This document shows positions 20,721 to 31,785 of a stretch of DNA of 64,000 nucleotides, piece after piece. A program made the position numbers and the translations under genes. A model generated the notes under the pieces. It saw only the letters and a list, made by a program, of their open reading frames with translations, did no database searches and was not told the DNA's origin. Source of the stretch: Branchinecta lynchi (lineage: Eukaryota; Arthropoda; Branchiopoda; Anostraca; Branchinectidae); contig JAKZAP010000010.1 in the NCBI GenBank assembly GCA_023053575.1, positions 14,903,225 through 14,967,224 of the forward strand. The letters are read 5' to 3'. Numbering within the stretch: the stretch's first letter is position 1; each line of letters starts with the position of its first letter.

Positions 20721-21426
20721 GGCTCGTACGGGTACAGCTTCAACCAAACTGGAAGGGATAAGAGGGAATAGTAGCGTTTTTGATCGCCTGTGTAAGTTCC
20801 TCTGTGAGTTCGCCATTGAAGCTTAATTTCTGTTTTTACACTCAGTTCGCATGACGCCTTCGCGTCAGAATTTTAATAAAAACGGAAAATAAGCATCCCG
20901 GCAAATCACTCATAAAATCGCCTAAATAAGTCAGTAAAGGGTAGTTACATTTGACAGTGAAAAGGCAATTCTTGTAAATATACAAGTTGTAATCATCGAT
21001 TTAAACACACTTCCAGGACTTTCAATTTTGTTCGGTTAGTTTATTCATGGCAGGTGAAATCGGACTGAGAACTGACACGGTCTACGTTTCAGCATAAAGG
21101 ACAATTAAACAAACTGCGAACTCAGAAGGTGATCGAAAACGAGAAATAAGAAGAACTGAGATTACCAACGGCAATCAAAAACGCAACGAATGAACAGCCA
21201 ATATCAACGGGTTGGCCGATTTCAAATAGAGTAAATATGTGGAGGCGACCCCTTTTGATGCAGAATATTATGATAAAACAAGTCAACTAGTTGACTGTAC
21301 GGAAATACATTCAGTCTCTAAAAAGGTATCAAACAGAGAGTGGTAATCTTGGAAGGTCGGCCCTTCGCATCAACAAACATCATTATTATCCCTGTTCTTG
21401 GCTGTAGTAATCTGATACAGGTAAGT
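20721..21426. other. Intergenic, nothing recognised
   Basis: No supported gene or repeat. Confidence 0.3.
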
Positions 21427-22752
21427 CAGGTATGGGGAGGGGTACGCCCCCCAACTTTTTCGACCAGTTGGTAAAAAAAATAGCCGAGGCGGCGCAAAGT
21501 GCCACGATTTTTTGTCAAAACAGTCGATTTTTCGTCGAAACAGTCTTTTTGGGATCCCAAAACGGAAGTGGACGGATACCTATGACATCGCAAAAGTTGT
21601 CCGTCTGTCCGCACGATAACTCTCGAAGGAATTGAGATATTTTGATGAAACTTGGTAGGAGGATCCTTTGGGTCAAAGTACAGGTCAAGTTCAAAGATGG
21701 GCTCTGTAGCCTTTTATTTGAGGGTGGGGGAGGGGTTTCAAATTAAGAGGCAACAAAATATCTATTGAGATGGTTGATTTAGGCGTAAGGAGGCATGCTG
21801 AGTTCGAATATGAAATTTATTTTCTCGCCGGGCAAATAGTTCACCCGGAATCCGGCGGAAAATTTGTGAAAAGTGAAAGTTTAATATGAAGTTGATTAGA
21901 GGTTCGATTTAGGGGCAAAGAGACGTGCTCCGAATAGGAAATTTATTTTCTCGCCGGACAACTAGTTCGGCCGGAATCTGGCCAAAACCGGAGAATATGT
22001 TAAAAGTAAAAGTTTTATTTAAATTCAATAAGATGTTCGATTTTTGGGTAAGAAGACATGCTGAATTCGCATATGACAATAATTTTCACACCGGATGTAT
22101 AGATCGCTCAGAATCTGGCTAAAACCGGAAAATTTTTTAAAAATAAAAGTTGAATCTGAAGTTGATTTGAAGTTGGATGTACTGGTAAGGAGACATGCTG
22201 AATTCGTTTTTTCAGCTCTATTTTTCTTTGCCAGACAAATAGTTTGTCCAGAATCCGGCCGAAACCGGAAGTTGGCAGAAGTAAGGAAGGAAGGAGATAC
22301 GACGTAGGCTATAGGGTAAACCATCGGCTGAATCCATATTTGAATATTTGACAGCGCAAAACGGATTTTTGAATATTACCTTAAATCACATTGTCCAGCA
22401 ACAAAGGTGGATGGTCCCCAAATATATGGTCCACTCAAAGTTGGATGGTCCTCAAATATATGGAAATAGATGTCCTCAAATATATGTTTGCACTGTCAAA
22501 TACGAACTTGGTCTTCTCCGATTATTACCATTGGCCTTAACCTGTTCGTAAATGTTGAAAGTAAAAATGTTTAAGAAGTCTGTTGAAGATCGAATATCTA
22601 CAGGACCGAATTGTCGGGAGCAAATAGTAAAATGCTGGGATCCCATCGAAACCTTTGGTCTTGTTTTTCTTAGAAACAGTCTTTTTTTCTGCAAGAAACA
22701 GTCGATAAAGATTTACCAGCCAGTCGGTAAATACCTTGCTAGTAACGCCTAT
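21427..22752. mobile_element. Decayed hAT-C element split by family A4
   Basis: The left part (21427-21545) and right part (22670-22752) together have the hAT-C layout seen at 1384-1641: a GGGGAGGGG run near one end, CAGTCG-TTTTTCG tracts, then CAGCCAGTCGGTAAATACC and GTAACGCCT. GAAACAGTCTTTTT flanks the A4 insertion on both sides. The ends are degenerate. Confidence 0.4.
21546..22669 (-). mobile_element. Family A copy A4 (reverse)
   Basis: The terminus GGGATCCCAAAACGG at 21549, a short GTCCGTCTGTCC microsatellite, four diverged ~130-bp units, and the GGGATCCCATCGAAACC head at 22638-22654. A small array of GGATGGTCC-AAATATATGG (three copies, ~22408-22500) interrupts it. Confidence 0.7.
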
Positions 22753-23050
22753 ATTCTTATACATTGTGCAACAGAGTCGGTTCGGAACGTTTGTACAACG
22801 AAGAAGTATTATTTGCAGTTGCTAGTTTTTGCCGTAACGATAGTATTTCCTGCCAAAGATCGTAAATTTATCATTATTAACATTTGATCGAGATCTATTC
22901 ATCATTTTGCCGGCAACATCGAAATTCATTTTTGCTAATGACTCTAAGAATACAATGTATTAACAGATACGCTGGTAAAGCATCCAAAGAATTACTCTGT
23001 AGGTGAATCTGTTTTCATCTTAATTCTCAAGAAGGCAAGACTGGAAAAGG
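22753..23050. other. Intergenic, nothing recognised
   Basis: No supported feature. Confidence 0.3.
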
Positions 23051-23300
23051 TCTTGGTAGGATCCCAAAAAATTACAATTAGGTCTTGTAGATGTTCGATC
23101 TTCGCCACACTCTTTCAAAATTTTTACTATTAAAATTTAGGAACAGATTAAGGCAAACAGCTAATCATCTGAGAAAACCAAGTTCAGCTGATATGGGTTC
23201 CGCATGTGTGTTTACACGTTACGTCTTATCTACTTTGACGAAACTGATCAAAGCTTCCTGCCTAGTTTCTGCTAAATATCCGGTTTCGGCCGGCAGGGGC
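23051..23300 (+). mobile_element. Family A 5'-part fragment
   Basis: GGTAGGATCCCAAAAAATT to CCGGTTTCGGCCGG corresponds to the first ~250 bp of family A (the AACAGATTAAGG, AATCATCTGAGAAAACC and TACTTTGACGAAA blocks). It stops at the first unit and runs into a GGGGCGTCAC hAT-C-like motif. Confidence 0.55.
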
Positions 23301-24035
23301 GTCACTATGGGGAGGGGGGGGGGGGGCAAAGGTCCTGAGAAAGTACTTTCGTCGACAATTTTATATGCTTTTGTCAGGCGTAGGTCGACTCGTCGGCACA
23401 TCGGGTTCTTCTTATACGCAAGAAATGAAATCCTGCAATGATTTGTCGGGCAAAACACTGAAGAGATCGAATTCTGCACGCTTTCGCCATGCCTCGGTAT
23501 TCTCGTCGGCACATCGGGGTCTTTTTAAACATAAGGGATCTAGAAGGAATACATTTTTTATGCTTTTTTCGGGGTTGGTCGACTCGTCAGCACATCGGGT
23601 TCTACTTATACATAAGAAATCAAATTCTTCAAACTTTGTCGGGCGCACCCGGGAAGTTCCAGTTGTTTTTACACGTAAGGAATCAAATTTCAAATCAAAG
23701 CAAAACACAGAACAAATCAAATGCTCGATTGCTTTGTCGGGCGTCGGTATTCTCCGGCACATCAGGTTCTTTTTAAGCGAAAAATAAAAATCATATTGTG
23801 TAAATTTTTATCGGGCCCATGCCGAAAGTTCAAGTCTCGCCGGAACATCGGTGGTACGTCGGTACATCGTACAACGTAAAAAATAAAAGTTCTTTACTGT
23901 CTTGTCGGGCAATACACAGAAGAAATCGAATTCTGAATGCTTTTGTTAGGCGTCTGTATTCGTGTCGGCACATCGGGTCTTTTTGTACGTAACGCTACGC
24001 TCGACCATACAAATGAAATCCGGAAAGTTGTAAGG
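23300..24035. repeat. Degenerate minisatellite (CGGCACATCGGGT units)
   Basis: The phrase CGTCGGCACATCGGGTTCTTTTT, followed by an ACG-AAGAAATCAAATTCT and TTTGTCGGGC phrase, recurs about six times (near 23397, 23510, 23591, 23758, 23845 and 23969) with irregular spacing of roughly 80-170 bp. Long open frames occur on both strands because the unit lacks stops; I do not regard them as genes. Confidence 0.6.
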
Positions 24036-24056
24036 TCCAGTAACCAACACCCCAAG

Positions 24057-24170
24057 ACCAGTCGATTCCTCGACTGGTCGATTACTAATAGCTCCTATAA
24101 CCCTTATTACTCGACTGGTCGAGTATTATTAGCTCCTGTGTGACAGCATACTCGACCGGTCGAGTACCTT
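24057..24170. repeat. Three spaced CTCGACYGGTCGAG palindromes
   Basis: Palindromic cores CGACTGGTCGA and TACTCGACCGGTCGAGTA occur three times (near 24073, 24110 and 24151), followed by TAxTAGCTCCT or TTTAGCT. They look like protein-binding or recombination sites or a short satellite. Function is unknown. Confidence 0.45.
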
Positions 24171-24229
24171 TAGCTTTTGAGGTATCAATTCCAGGTCCAT
24201 GAACGATAGACACTGCCAATCTACATTGT

Positions 24230-24612
24230 CATGATCCCCATGAGACCATGATCATTTTGCCTCATGGGTTTTGTTTAAAAATTACTTTCTAGCACCCTTA
24301 AAGTGCGCATCTTATCCGAAGAGTCAAAAAATTACTTTTAACCAGACAATCTATATTCATTGTCCTAAAGGACCCAGGACCATTTCTGCCTCAAGGGTTT
24401 TGATTAAAGATGAATCATCACAACCAAGTGCAAAAAAAAAAACTTTTTACCAATACCTTACCATTCTCGTGATTGCCAAGGGTCCATCTTTATTCTTATC
24501 TCAGGGGTTTTCCTTACAAATGGTCGCAAAAAAAACACGAATTGGCAAATTCCTACTTTCATCCTTTTACCAAGCCTTGCAAGTGCAATATGGGCTTCCA
24601 GCTCTTGTTTTA
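24230..24612 (+). mobile_element. Repeat array ending in a family B-type 3' end
   Basis: Three ~120-bp units share GG-CCAT-(n)-CTCA-GGGTTTT-(n)-AAA. The segment ends CTTCCAGCTCTTGTTTTAC, a decayed version of the AGCTCTTGTTTT terminus of family B. It may be a further relative with different internal units. The 116-codon frame across it follows the units and is not a gene. Confidence 0.35.
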
Positions 24613-25120
24613 CTTATTTAGGCTAAACGAGTACCTTTATGTTGACAATAAAGCAAATTCGGCGTCGTCAGTGTGAAAGCCAATCCTCAAATAAATGTTA
24701 CTCCATTCCACATCACAGAGCTCCACATTGTTCTATTTCAACATTTTTTCTCTCCCGAATCTTCGGCTTTCCAATTTAAAGACACTGTTAAAGGCTTTGC
24801 AAATTACATAGAGGTGGACCATTCGAAATTCAGTTTCCTTCCCCTCAAAAGAAAAGAAAATTGCAAAGCCTATTCTGAAGCTCAATGTCATAAAGCTACG
24901 ATGGGACAAAGTAATCAGCTTCTTAGAAGCAGGATAGCTGGCATTTTCATAACACGTCAAGGTAGGTAGGGAAGGTGATTACGACGACGACAAGGGAAGT
25001 AGACACCGAGGGGAGTACTAAAAGAAGGTAAACTTGTCAGCCCCGACCAAAATTGGTTCTTTCTGAAATTTCTAGAGGCTGGCAGCTAAAGGCCAGAATT
25101 TGTCGGCACGGCCAAAATGG
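24613..25120. other. Intergenic, nothing recognised
   Basis: An open frame of ~98 codons (24673-24969) has no recognisable family, and the opposite strand is open too. I do not call it. Confidence 0.3.
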
Positions 25121-25129
25121 TTATTTCCG

Positions 25130-26500
25130 AAGTGTCTGGCTTTATTACTGAAGCCTCATGAATCAAGGAGATGGAAGTGGAGTTTAGGTTAGGCATGGCT
25201 GGGGGTGGGATTTATCCTCGGTACTTGCCCGGATCTTGACTTCAGTAGCTAAAGAGTGGAGACGTCCCTTCGAAGATGGCGCTCACAAGACGATAAGGCG
25301 CCATTTGAGGGATGACGAGCGATGAAAATCGAACAACAAGGTCGGCGGGTAAAGTTGAGCTAAATTAACATGATTCACGATTCACCAAGTTACGGGAGAT
25401 TTCCTAGACTTACTTACTAGAGGAAACATTCCTCCCGTCTTCCATCATCAGCGAGGGGGGAACTGGGATGCAGCAAATATTTCTCTAGTGTAGGCTGCGA
25501 AGTTCGAAGGCGCGCTGGAGATGCCACCCTACGGGAGTCGAAAAAATCCCCCATCTCTCTCCTCCTGGTGGTATCCACCCCGTGCAAGGAGGTTCAGAGT
25601 CGAAGAAGATCCTCATCGAGGACGACTGACACGGGCTGTTTAGACTCATTCGTCTCCGTCACACAGGTTAATTTCCTGTAGGTACTGCAAAAGCCGCGAA
25701 AAACAAGGAAGGGCGGGGCCCGAGTTCTGCTGGTTTTATTCTTCTTCTTCCTTAAGACAGAGCCCTGTTCTGATTAAAGCAGGAGCCCTGTTTTGATTAA
25801 GGCGGGAGCCGTCTTTTGATTAAGGCGGGAGCCGTCTTTTGACTGACAATGAAAGTGCAGTCAAGAACAAACGATCATAAAAACCTCCGTCAACCTATCT
25901 CTATAATACGCCCATGCGGAGTAGAATATATTCTGATACCCTTCCCGATGCAGACGACCGGAGGAGGAGCTACGCAGAATATAATAATTTATTACCTCTA
26001 CAAACAGCTATTTCGCAGTCGAACCCCGCAGAAGAATACGAACACCGTCTGGGGGGGGGGGGGAAGCGAAGTCTGTGGTTTGGAAAGTTAGTTTTGTTTC
26101 TGTTTTAAATTAAGTGTATCGGATGCTATATCACATCGTTTACCCCCGGGGTTTGCAATGACTCTGAGTGAAATGAATATTGGTACGCTGGTGAAACCAG
26201 CTGAGAGAAGAGTTATTATTTCTGTTTGTGTTACATCGAATAAAGTGACCAATTAAACTGGAATAACCGAATAGTTTTGATTACAATCCAGAACGGTGGT
26301 GTCAGAAGTGTACAACCTTAAAGAAAAAGGTTGCTTAAAGTGAACGCTTTGTCCTGGATTTCGGTCCCAGATTCCGTGAATTTTGGGTAAAGATTACGTG
26401 GGATTATTTTGACGGAAAAAGTGACTTTTCGGATACAGCAAGTAGCATTTGGATTAGAGACCTGATCTACCTTGGTTGCGTCACCGAGTCTTCACCGTCT
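25130..26500 (+). mobile_element. Possible LTR plus primer-binding site remnant
   Basis: TGGTGTCAGAAGTG at 26294-26307 looks like a retroviral-type primer-binding site complementary to the 3' end of a leucine tRNA, as in Mag/SURL-type Gypsy elements. Upstream is an LTR-like region with an AATAAA at ~26236. The LTR start is not defined, and no gag or pol follows because other insertions interrupt. A four-fold GATTAAGGCGGGAGCC minisatellite lies at 25760-25845, upstream of the binding site. Confidence 0.35.
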
Positions 26501-26528
26501 CCGTCATCACCGCTTGAGCGGCTTGAGT

Positions 26529-26640
26529 CTGAAGAGGACCCTTGCCAAGAAGGGCCGAAATATACCTCTAATAAAATGTAGCTGACTTACTTGTAGACAA
26601 TTTGTGTTTTTGGAAAATTAAGTTGAAGTTTCGAAAACGT
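26529..26640 (+). ncRNA. Hammerhead-like core in a short retroelement fragment
   Basis: CTGAAGA (26529-26535), the GGACCC/AAGGGCC stem II and GAA (26557-26559) followed by ATATA keep the invariant core. Stem I pairing is weaker than at 6263 (a mismatch next to the core, then three pairs). The downstream GTAGCTGAC block is shared with other copies. Likely a decayed member. Confidence 0.45.
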
Positions 26641-27244
26641 TGTTAAAATTAAGCCAAGCTTCCATAAAGGACCAGTGACAGAACCACATTTTTGTCCCAA
26701 GAAGTGTGTTTAGAGGCTGACTGACATTTTCCCGAAAATTAAAACAAGTTCTGAGCCTGGATTTGGGTTTCTTCAAGGACAAGTGAAATTCTCCTGGTTA
26801 AAGACAGTATCGGTTTTTCGCAGAAAGGTCGACCCTAGTGTACTCGTTCTCGTGTTCTGACAGGCGATTCAGTGTCGCAAAAATAGACAAATAGTCATCG
26901 AGGCTATTATTGGGGTTTCCGAGTTCCGTGTGCGAGTGTTTTGCAGTTTTTGTTGTGCAGTGAACAATCCCTGAAATAAGAGGTGTGATTGAACTCTAGT
27001 TTATGCCAAGTTGTTCCGGTGGCCAAGCCACAACCCTGAATATTTGTGAGGAACAGTTTCCATTGAAGGAAGCTGCCATCTATCATCACATTATATTCGA
27101 TCCCCGTTATTGGTCTACCATTACCAATTTGGCAGAGTGGCTCGTGTCATTCTAGCGTTTGTGTTTTTCAGCATATGTGTCTTTTGTCATAGTTAAGCAC
27201 GTGCTTTTCAGCACTTGCCTGTTATATTTATCACACCCAAGTGC
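26641..27244. other. Unrecognised; possible retroelement leader
   Basis: The stretch could continue the LTR element, but no Gag motif is visible. A 51-codon ATG frame at 27003-27158 has no recognised family. Confidence 0.25.
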
Positions 27245-27439
27245 GGTGGGTGAAAGCGATTCAAGGACAATTAGTCAAAGGAGAGTTGGTCACAGGACAA
27301 TTCGTCACACGGACAATTAGTCGCAAGGACAATTCTTCGCATGACAATTGGTCACACGGATTATTCGTCACATGACAATTCGTCACTAGGACAGTTCGTC
27401 ATATTTTGGAAAAGTTTGCTAAAATGCCACCCCTTACAG

Positions 27440-27635
27440 TGCGAACATACGATCAGGAACGGGAGCTCCCGGACTGGAATTCCTGTCAGGATTTTCTGCA
27501 CTATCATCACTTCCATATGGAAAAGTTGAAAAAATTTCAACTTTTCCATATGGAAGTGATGATGGTGCAGAAAATCCGGGCAGGAATTCCAATCCGGGAG
27601 ATCCTGACCCTGATCGTGTGTTCGCACTATTAACA
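27440..27635. repeat. Large hairpin inside the MULE
   Basis: CCCGGACTGGAATTCCTG and CATCACTTCCATATGGAAAA are mirrored by TTTTCCATATGGAAGTGATG and CAGGAATTCC. The ~90-bp arms meet at the centre near 27535. Half of a related hairpin occurs at ~14850-14920. Confidence 0.7.
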
Positions 27636-27869
27636 AGAGGTTCTTTGAATCAATATTTGAATCATTGTTTTTAACCCTTGCTCTAATCTCCGATATTTAA
27701 TCTTCAGTCTTAGTGTTATATATTCTCGAGGAGAGTCAAGGTGTTATTAGTTAAATAAGCAACTCGCAAGGACTGAGAGAGGTCGTGAAAAACTCTATTA
27801 TTAAGGATTCTCATACACAAAACACAAATCCAAGCAAACAACGATGTTCTCGAGAAGCTTTTTGCTCTC

Positions 27870-28355
27870 ACCATGACAATGCTGACAACGTTGGCTTTTC
27901 TCCTAATGGTGGATATCCCATCAGCGTTCGACCGCTATGTCTAAATCTCTCCATCTGAAGTATATCCAATCCTCGAATACTTTGAAGACACTTACATAAG
28001 AAGAACATCACAGGACATCAGGGCAAGCAGAAATGCTCTCTTTCCTATCCATGTCTAGAACGTCTTTGAGCGCGTCGCAGAAGACCTTCCTAGGACTAAC
28101 AACAGTGTGAAGGATGGCATTCAGCATTCCACAAACATGTTGGAGCAGCACATCAAAACATTTGTAAATTCATTTCGTTTCTGCTGCCGGAGCAGGGTAA
28201 AACACAAATGAATATCGAGAGATTTTTGCTGGGTGCCAAAAGAAGTAGAAGTACAAAGACTAACCTGCGACTGACAACCAAAGTAGAGAGATATTGGTCT
28301 AGTCAAACTGACGTACTCGAATATATGCGGGAAATTGCTCATACATACATGTTTT
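27870..28355 (+). pseudogene. Broken MULE transposase C-terminal region
   Basis: Plus-strand translation gives, with stops and a frame change, blocks typical of animal Mutator-like transposases: LTTLAFLLMVDIPSAFD, YPILEYFEDTYI, FPIHV, then NVFERVAEDLPRTNNSV (the NxFERxLxxLPRTNNxVEGWH block). After a frame shift near 28190 comes EQGKTQMNIERFL. In-frame stops at ~27944 and ~28059 and the loss of the N-terminal part make it non-functional. Confidence 0.6.
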
Positions 28356-28734
28356 AATGTATTATATAGCCATACTTTTTCAATGTAACTGAGTATTTAA
28401 TAATACATAGCTTAAAAACAAAATCCAAACTTGAAACAAGGCTCTCTGTGACGAAATGTCCTTGTGGCAAATTGTCTGTGAAGAATTGTCCTATGACGAG
28501 TTGTCCCGTGACGAATTGACCGGACACCATTCTGACTCGTCATCATTATTTGACACTGATCAAGACAAAAGAAGAACAAAAATGTATTGTTACGCATAGT
28601 TGAAATTCTGATACCTTGCGTTAGCTTTTAAATACTTATTTGAACATTTACAGATAAAAAAAAGTCCTCAATTAAAGATTACAGTTTGCGAAGGCTGATT
28701 TAAGCTAGGATGGTAACACAACACTACTCTCAAG

Positions 28735-28938
28735 TTAATTCTGCAACAGTTCCGAGCATTCTGAACCATCGTTAAGGACTGTAACGATCACATTCTCAAA
28801 AGGGCTTTCTAGATTCCCCTCTTCCCCAGCGGGCTTAGCTTCCGAACCCTTGTAAACTCCGACTTTTTCTTTATCTCCTATCGAAGGTACACCTCTTTTA
28901 ACATTTTCTAGAGAATATAGATGTTTATTTGCACTCGA
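28735..28938 (-). CDS. Candidate last exon, unknown protein
   Basis: On the minus strand a good acceptor (TTTTTGACATTCAG) is followed by 67 codons and a TAA, with both ends in phase 0. The peptide is charged, with GVPSIGDKEKVGVYKG in the first half and ESPFENVIVTVLNDGSEC near the end. It looks like the cytoplasmic or acidic tail of a protein; no family is recognised. Matching upstream exons were not located between here and the end of mTOR. Confidence 0.4.
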   Translation of the reverse strand, partial: SSANKHLYSLENVKRGVPSIGDKEKVGVYKGSEAKPAGEEGNLESPFENVIVTVLNDGSECSELLQN

Positions 28939-29440
28939 CTGAATGTCAAAAATATATAGACAAAAATACTTGACTTCTTATATGCGTAGTCACCAAACGT
29001 CTTCAGTTCTGACTCAGAACATACTGAAGGAACTTTTCGTCATTTTACATCCGGGACCTGAATGATTGAAATTAGCAGTGCCAGGAATTGGAATATTCGA
29101 TGTCTGGTCGATTAAATGTACCAAGATGTAGCCGGCTCCTTGGTTAGACTACACCTTGGTTACATACGTCATGCTCCACGTGAGCAACCAGCGGTTGGTT
29201 TATCTTTGATCACTCGGTTATTCGGGACTGCATCGTATCAAAGCAGCACCTAGAAACCCAGACTTCCACCGACTGCGCCACTGTGGATCTGACCTGCAAA
29301 TAGCCACGCACCGCAAGTAGTGGAATATCTAGTAGCGTTTGTGCCACCCTTTCTTCCAAGGCCTTGGATCATTTTCTGCTTTTTGCACCAAGCGCTTACT
29401 CGTCACTACTCTTTAGGCCAGATTGTGGTCAAACTAAGTG
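28939..29440. other. Intergenic or intronic, nothing recognised
   Basis: No supported feature. Confidence 0.3.
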
Positions 29441-29454
29441 TCAAGCAAGATAAT

Positions 29455-29640
29455 AAAGTTCAGAAATGGATTCAGCTTGTAGTCTAAGCTCTACTCCGAA
29501 TCTCTAATTGACTTAATAATACACTTAGTTGTACCAAATTTGGCGTTTTTGCCGGATTCCGGGCGAACTACTTGCCCAGCAAAACAAATCTATTTTAAAT
29601 AAAGATTCAGCATGCCTCCTTGACTCTAAATCGAATGTAC
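29455..29640 (+). mobile_element. Family A unit fragment
   Basis: CAGAAATGGATTCAGC, GCCGGATTCCGGGCGAAC and ATTCAGCATGCCTCC correspond to one to two family A units without either terminus. Confidence 0.5.
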
Positions 29641-29659
29641 CAAGAATAAATAAGGGAAG

Positions 29660-30907
29660 AATTAAGACTTGAATCATGCGACGTCTCTTTTTCCCCGATG
29701 CTCAAGTATCGGGGGTGGAGCCTACTCGGAGCCTGTCCCCACCACAGAGTAATTATTGGCGTGTTCTTCTGATCGCGTGCTCTTCGCGACAAGAAAGTGC
29801 GCCGAGTTCAAATTAAACATTTTGCGACATTTTGCCCTTCTCCACTGCAGCTACCACTAGTTTAAAAGATGAGATAAGGGGCTAAAGTAAAATGAGATGA
29901 TAGAAGTCATGCAATCCTACATTCAAAGATGACGAAAATAAAGGCAGAAAAGGACCGATTTGGACTGAACACTATAAGGTTAAAGAAGGAAGCGACATGC
30001 TTCCAAATGTTTTTACTCTAGGCATAGAAAGTTAGTTAAAAATCCGTCTCTGGAGAAGTGGGACGAAAGATTTACTTTTTTTTTCACACAAAAACATTCA
30101 TGAATGTTATGACAGATTCTTAGTGATGAAAAAAAAACTGTGAACAGGATAGACGATGAAACACTTAGCCAACTACCCGAGATAATGATATACATTTTGA
30201 CCAAAAATAATGAGTTGTTATCTGAAATGTAAGCATTTTGAATGATACCGTACAATTATCAATTTCAATAATCAGTTATCAATTTAAAATGAGGAAATAC
30301 TTCAAGCCTGTTTGCTTAAATCACATTTCTCGCAACTATCCGAGAAATGTTAAGAACTAAATTCTGTGTATATACTACGATTAAAGACAAAACATATGAA
30401 CTCTGTGTGCCCATTTCGCCAGCTATGCCCAAAATTCGACGTAAAACATGATAATGAAAAAAAAAAACCCGAAAATCTCGTTTATTCTATTTTAATTGAA
30501 ATGAATGGTCAACTTGGTTTCAAACCTTATATTTGATGAAAAAGCAGATTGTTAGTAGTATAGGCAATGACAAAATTTAGCCAGATGTGAAGTGCAACTA
30601 TCCAAGATAAAGATATACATTTTGACCAAGAAGAATAGGTTATCACAAACTGAGACGTCTTGAAAGATATCTTACAATCAGCAATCATTAATTCAAAATT
30701 AGGAAATACTTTATAGCCTAATGTTTTTCACAACTACACGAGAAAATGGTATGAACTAAATTTTGTGTATAGAGCACAACTTAACAACAAAACATAATAA
30801 CTCATTGAGTACATTTCAACAGCTAAATACCTTAAACTGTCCAAGCTTAATACCTTTTCTACAAGTGATTCTTTACAGTCCTGAGAAGACGAAAATAAAA
30901 TTACTAT
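29660..30907. repeat. Contains a diverged direct duplication, period ~420 bp
   Basis: Bases ~30115-30425 and ~30530-30830 share GATATACATTTTGACCAA, AATTAGGAAATACTT, GAACTAAATT-TGTGTATA and AACAAAACATA in the same order. The rest of the stretch is AT-rich and unrecognised. Confidence 0.5.
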
Positions 30908-31409
30908 GTTCACACCAGTGTTGCCACTCGACCGGCACCGCTTCGCGGTGCCGGCCTCGTCAAAAAGCGGCATTTCTGCGGTATCCTTCAACCAAAATGC
31001 GGTAACATTCGCGGCATGCCCTAAATTCTAGAAAAAGAACATTATTGATATTTTAGGGGGAGAAAAGGTAAAAAATGTCATTTTAATATGAATGTTGATT
31101 CAATGTCAAGTGAAGTGGGGTGAAATCTGTCATAAATGCGAGAACACACGTGCTGTCTAGCTTTCTTGTCAGTGGTCAAACGTGAGCTTGGTGCGGGGGA
31201 GCTACTGCGTTAACCCTAGTTTATCATTGACCGGGTTCGAAAGAAGAAGAGATGGGTAGCTAGATTGACGCATCTTTTGCGGTGTGAGCATGGACGTAAA
31301 TATTCTCAACGTCATACTACAGAAAACAGTGAAAAAAAAAAAAAAAAAATCCTCTTAACACAATCCAATAATGCAGTGTATTCAGTTAAAAGATACAAAT
31401 TAAGTTTGC

Positions 31410-31785
31410 TTTTCAGTTAAACTTTAAGGAGTCTGGCGAGGGCCGGATACCTACAAGATCCAATTGTCTGGATCAATATTAAATTTTTGGGATTCCGTAG
31501 AAACCTTTGGTCAATGTTCATTTAGGACGACCTGGTAGGCCACCCTGTTCTATCTTCTGTTTTGGACTTCTTTTGTTTTGTTTGTTTTTTCCACTTTAAC
31601 AGCCGCACATTAAGTTATCAAATATTTTGCGTCCAGACGGCCGAGTCGGAAAGAAGGAAGGCTGGATGGGGTCGACAAGCGTTATCAAGAAAATCGCTAA
31701 TTTAAAAAAAATCAATATTGCCGAGCTATTTCATTATGGAAAGATCATTTCTTGTAAAAGTTAGGCTTTAATAACTGTCGGTAAC
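31410..31785 (-). repeat. Family A head fragment plus repeat E, copy 2
   Basis: GGAGTCTGGCGAGGGCCGGAT to GGGATTCCGTAGAAACC is the reverse of the family A head. It is followed by repeat E with the same ordered motifs as 11871-12170, including GGTCGACAA and AAGAAAATCGCTAA. Confidence 0.5.

Larger units (their letters stand above)
27245..28532. mobile_element. Mutator-like (MULE) element with minisatellite inverted arms
   Basis: The left arm (27255-27410) has about nine copies of a ~16-bp GGACAATTCGTCACA unit. The right arm (28445-28530) carries the same unit in reverse complement (TGTGACGAATTGTCC). Between them lie a ~195-bp hairpin and a broken transposase. Long repeat-built inverted arms of this kind are known from foldback-type and some Mutator-like elements. 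Exact ends and target duplication are not resolved. Confidence 0.6.

Noticed and set aside
23365..23787. Overlapping open frames up to 140 codons on both strands
   Set aside because: They follow the CGGCACATCGGGT minisatellite, whose units lack stop codons in several frames.
26049..26062. Run of about 13 G, with similar runs at 33981, 34014, 41868, 44860 and 51020
   Set aside because: Considered as functional G-tracts, but they are single homopolymer runs, most in decayed repeat arrays and prone to sequencing error.
27255..27410. Regular ~16-bp repeats resembling a CRISPR array
   Set aside because: The units are contiguous with no unique spacers, the genome is eukaryotic, and the same unit forms the inverted arm at 28445-28530.
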